Assembly (NCBI GenBank): GCA_900548765.1
Contig: URLU01000146.1
Coordinates: 1 to 5,650, forward strand
Direction: 5' to 3'
Source of the DNA: an uncultured Lachnobacterium sp.
Lineage (GTDB): Bacteria > Bacillota > Clostridia > Lachnospirales > Lachnospiraceae
Length of the DNA stretch: 5,650 nt
The translations under genes and the position numbers were made by a program. How positions within the stretch are numbered: the stretch's first letter is position 1; every line of letters starts with the position of its first letter. A model generated the notes under the pieces. That model was not told the DNA's origin, ran no database searches, and saw nothing but the letters and a program-made list of their open reading frames with translations. Shown piece by piece: positions 4,689 to 5,650 of the stretch.

Positions 4689-5447
4689 TTATAAAAACGT
4701 TAACAGCTGCTGTAGGTTGTCTATCTCATAATCAATTCTGAGCCCTGATTCATTGCCTGCATGATTGGGATTATACCAACAGGTCTTTATCCCACAATTA
4801 TTTCCACCCTTTATGTCACTTGTAAGAGAGTCTCCGATTATCAGTATTTCATCCCTGTTTACTGTCACAGCTTCACTTTTTGGGGTATTCTCATCACTCA
4901 GTTTTTCATTCTCAAGGTTTTCCCCCAATGCCCTAATCCCTATTTCTTCAAATACTGCTTCAAAAAATTTTTCCGATGGCTTCTCATAGCCCACTTCCTC
5001 TGAAATAAAATATTTCTCAAGTATTTCCCCGATTCCTGACCTGTCAATTTTTCTATGCTGGGCTACTGCTGTGCCATTAGTTACTGCGTACTGCTTATAT
5101 TTTTTGTTTAACTGCACCAGCAAATCGTAAGCATCATCATTGAAACAAATTGTGTCTCCGAGATCTACCTGATAGCCCCTATTGAACATATCTGCCTTTG
5201 ACGTGTCCAGATTATACTTTGTGAAAAATTCTATAAATCTGCCAATGAGAATCTGCTCCTTGGTCATCTCACCCCGCTCCAGAGCCTCCCAGTAGCCCTT
5301 GTTGATTTGCTTATAATCCGCTAACATCCGGTCTGTGCAGACACCCAGGTTATTTTCCTCAAAGCCTTTTCTGATTGCGGCTTCCTCTGCTTTTTCAAAG
5401 TTCAGTATTGTTCCATCTATGTCCCAGAGCAGTATTTTTATTGCCAT
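4689..5447 (-). CDS. HAD-superfamily hydrolase, YjjG/YfnB-like (probable nucleotidase)
   Basis: This is a 252-residue HAD phosphatase with all four catalytic motifs. Motif I is LLWDIDGTIL with nucleophile Asp9 and acid/base Asp11. Motif II is AVTNGT with Thr123. Motif III is GYEKPSEKFF with Lys156. Motif IV is IIGDSLTSDIKGG with Asp206 and Asp211 for magnesium. Residues about 17-95 form a helical cap. The VTNGT, EKPSEKFF and GDSLTSDIKGGN strings match the YjjG/YfnB group, which in E. coli dephosphorylates pyrimidine nucleoside monophosphates, including non-canonical ones. The substrate here is inferred. A charged stretch at about 172-198, between motifs III and IV, looks like an insertion and makes the protein some 20-25 residues longer than typical members. 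The start at 5445-5447 follows AGGAGG (5452-5457) at short spacing. It appears to be a single-gene unit with its own promoter and terminator. Confidence 0.93.
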   Translation of the reverse strand: MAIKILLWDIDGTILNFEKAEEAAIRKGFEENNLGVCTDRMLADYKQINKGYWEALERGEMTKEQILIGRFIEFFTKYNLDTSKADMFNRGYQVDLGDTICFNDDAYDLLVQLNKKYKQYAVTNGTAVAQHRKIDRSGIGEILEKYFISEEVGYEKPSEKFFEAVFEEIGIRALGENLENEKLSDENTPKSEAVTVNRDEILIIGDSLTSDIKGGNNCGIKTCWYNPNHAGNESGLRIDYEIDNLQQLLTFL

Positions 5448-5491
5448 GTTTCCTCCTGTTTTATCTTGTTACTTAAATTAGCGTCTTGAAT

Positions 5492-5520
5492 ATTATACTT
5501 CCTGCATTACTCAAAATCCA
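5492..5520 (-). promoter_or_regulatory. Promoter candidate for the HAD gene
   Basis: On the minus strand there is a consensus -10 TATAAT (5492-5497), with TGGATT (5515-5520) 17 nt upstream as a poor -35. Transcription would begin near 5485, giving a leader of about 38 nt that contains the AGGAGG site. It lies in the gap after the stop codon at 5532, so the HAD gene can be expressed on its own. Confidence 0.55.
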
Positions 5521-5531
5521 CTGTATTATCT

Positions 5532-5650
5532 TTAATTCTTATTAACATTCTTTCGCAGTAATCGGGCATACTCAGGATTAGTGCGCCATATAGAATTTTT
5601 CATCAATCCTCCTTCTTCCTCCGGCTTGTCATAATACTTCTCACTTATAA
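5532..5650 (-). CDS. C-terminal tail of an unidentified gene (partial)
   Basis: The frame ending in TAA at 5532-5534 is open to the right edge (38 residues seen), and reads ISEKYYDKPEEEGGL and then MKNSIWRTNPEYARLLRKN to the end. It is hydrophilic, with a basic C-terminus, and I do not recognise it. Alternatively, the ATG at 5601-5603 could begin a free 23-residue peptide, since GGAGG lies 4 nt before it. That purine run is equally explained by Glu-Glu-Gly-Gly codons of the longer frame, so the tail of a larger protein is preferred. No terminator is seen between it and the HAD gene. Confidence 0.4.
   Translation of the reverse strand, partial: ISEKYYDKPEEEGGLMKNSIWRTNPEYARLLRKNVNKN

Overview
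The window looks like a chromosomal segment of a low-to-moderate GC Firmicute, most likely a gut Lachnospiraceae (the Roseburia / Agathobacter / Butyrivibrio neighbourhood). This rests on the gene families present (DUF975, PucR, PadR plus HAAS/DUF4097, YjjG-type HAD), strong GGAGG-type ribosome sites, and AT-rich spacers full of hairpins. The genus is inference only.

Layout, left to right. Positions 1-711 (minus): a DUF975-type membrane protein whose C-terminus lies off the left edge, with an acidic YDD-repeat loop. Positions 815-1969 (minus): a PucR-family regulator. Positions 1970-2293: a gene-free spacer holding a cluster of about six palindromes and a 13-14 bp sequence repeated three times. 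Positions 2294-2452 (plus): a 52-codon small gene with a good ribosome site, closed by a strong bidirectional terminator at 2466-2496; it is the only plus-strand gene seen. Positions 2499-2583: two tandem copies of a 38-bp repeat that fold into a long stem. Positions 2609-4127 (minus): a two-gene operon, PadR repressor then a HAAS + DUF4097 protein. Positions 4185-4688: a second gene-free spacer with another copy of the repeat, a 238-bp element with 69-nt inverted arms, and a terminator-like hairpin. Positions 4689-5447 (minus): a YjjG-like HAD phosphatase with its own promoter. Positions 5532-5650 (minus): a short open C-terminal tail of an unidentified gene from off the right edge.

How the genes work together. 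The PadR and HAAS/DUF4097 genes are tightly coupled (9 nt apart, with the PadR stop codon touching the next ribosome site) and form a familiar envelope-stress or signal-sensing pair. The DUF4097 protein here has a nearly perfect 19-residue SGD ladder and no visible membrane segment. The PucR, DUF975 and HAD genes show no pathway link to it. The most unusual material is non-coding: the palindrome cluster upstream of the PucR gene, in which the repeated core reads as an extended -10 (TGATATAAT) toward that gene; the 44-bp-period repeats that flank the PadR operon as direct repeats; and the 238-bp inverted-repeat element whose arm differences all change amino acids, which argues against a protein. 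Whether any of these is new cannot be decided without genome and database searches.
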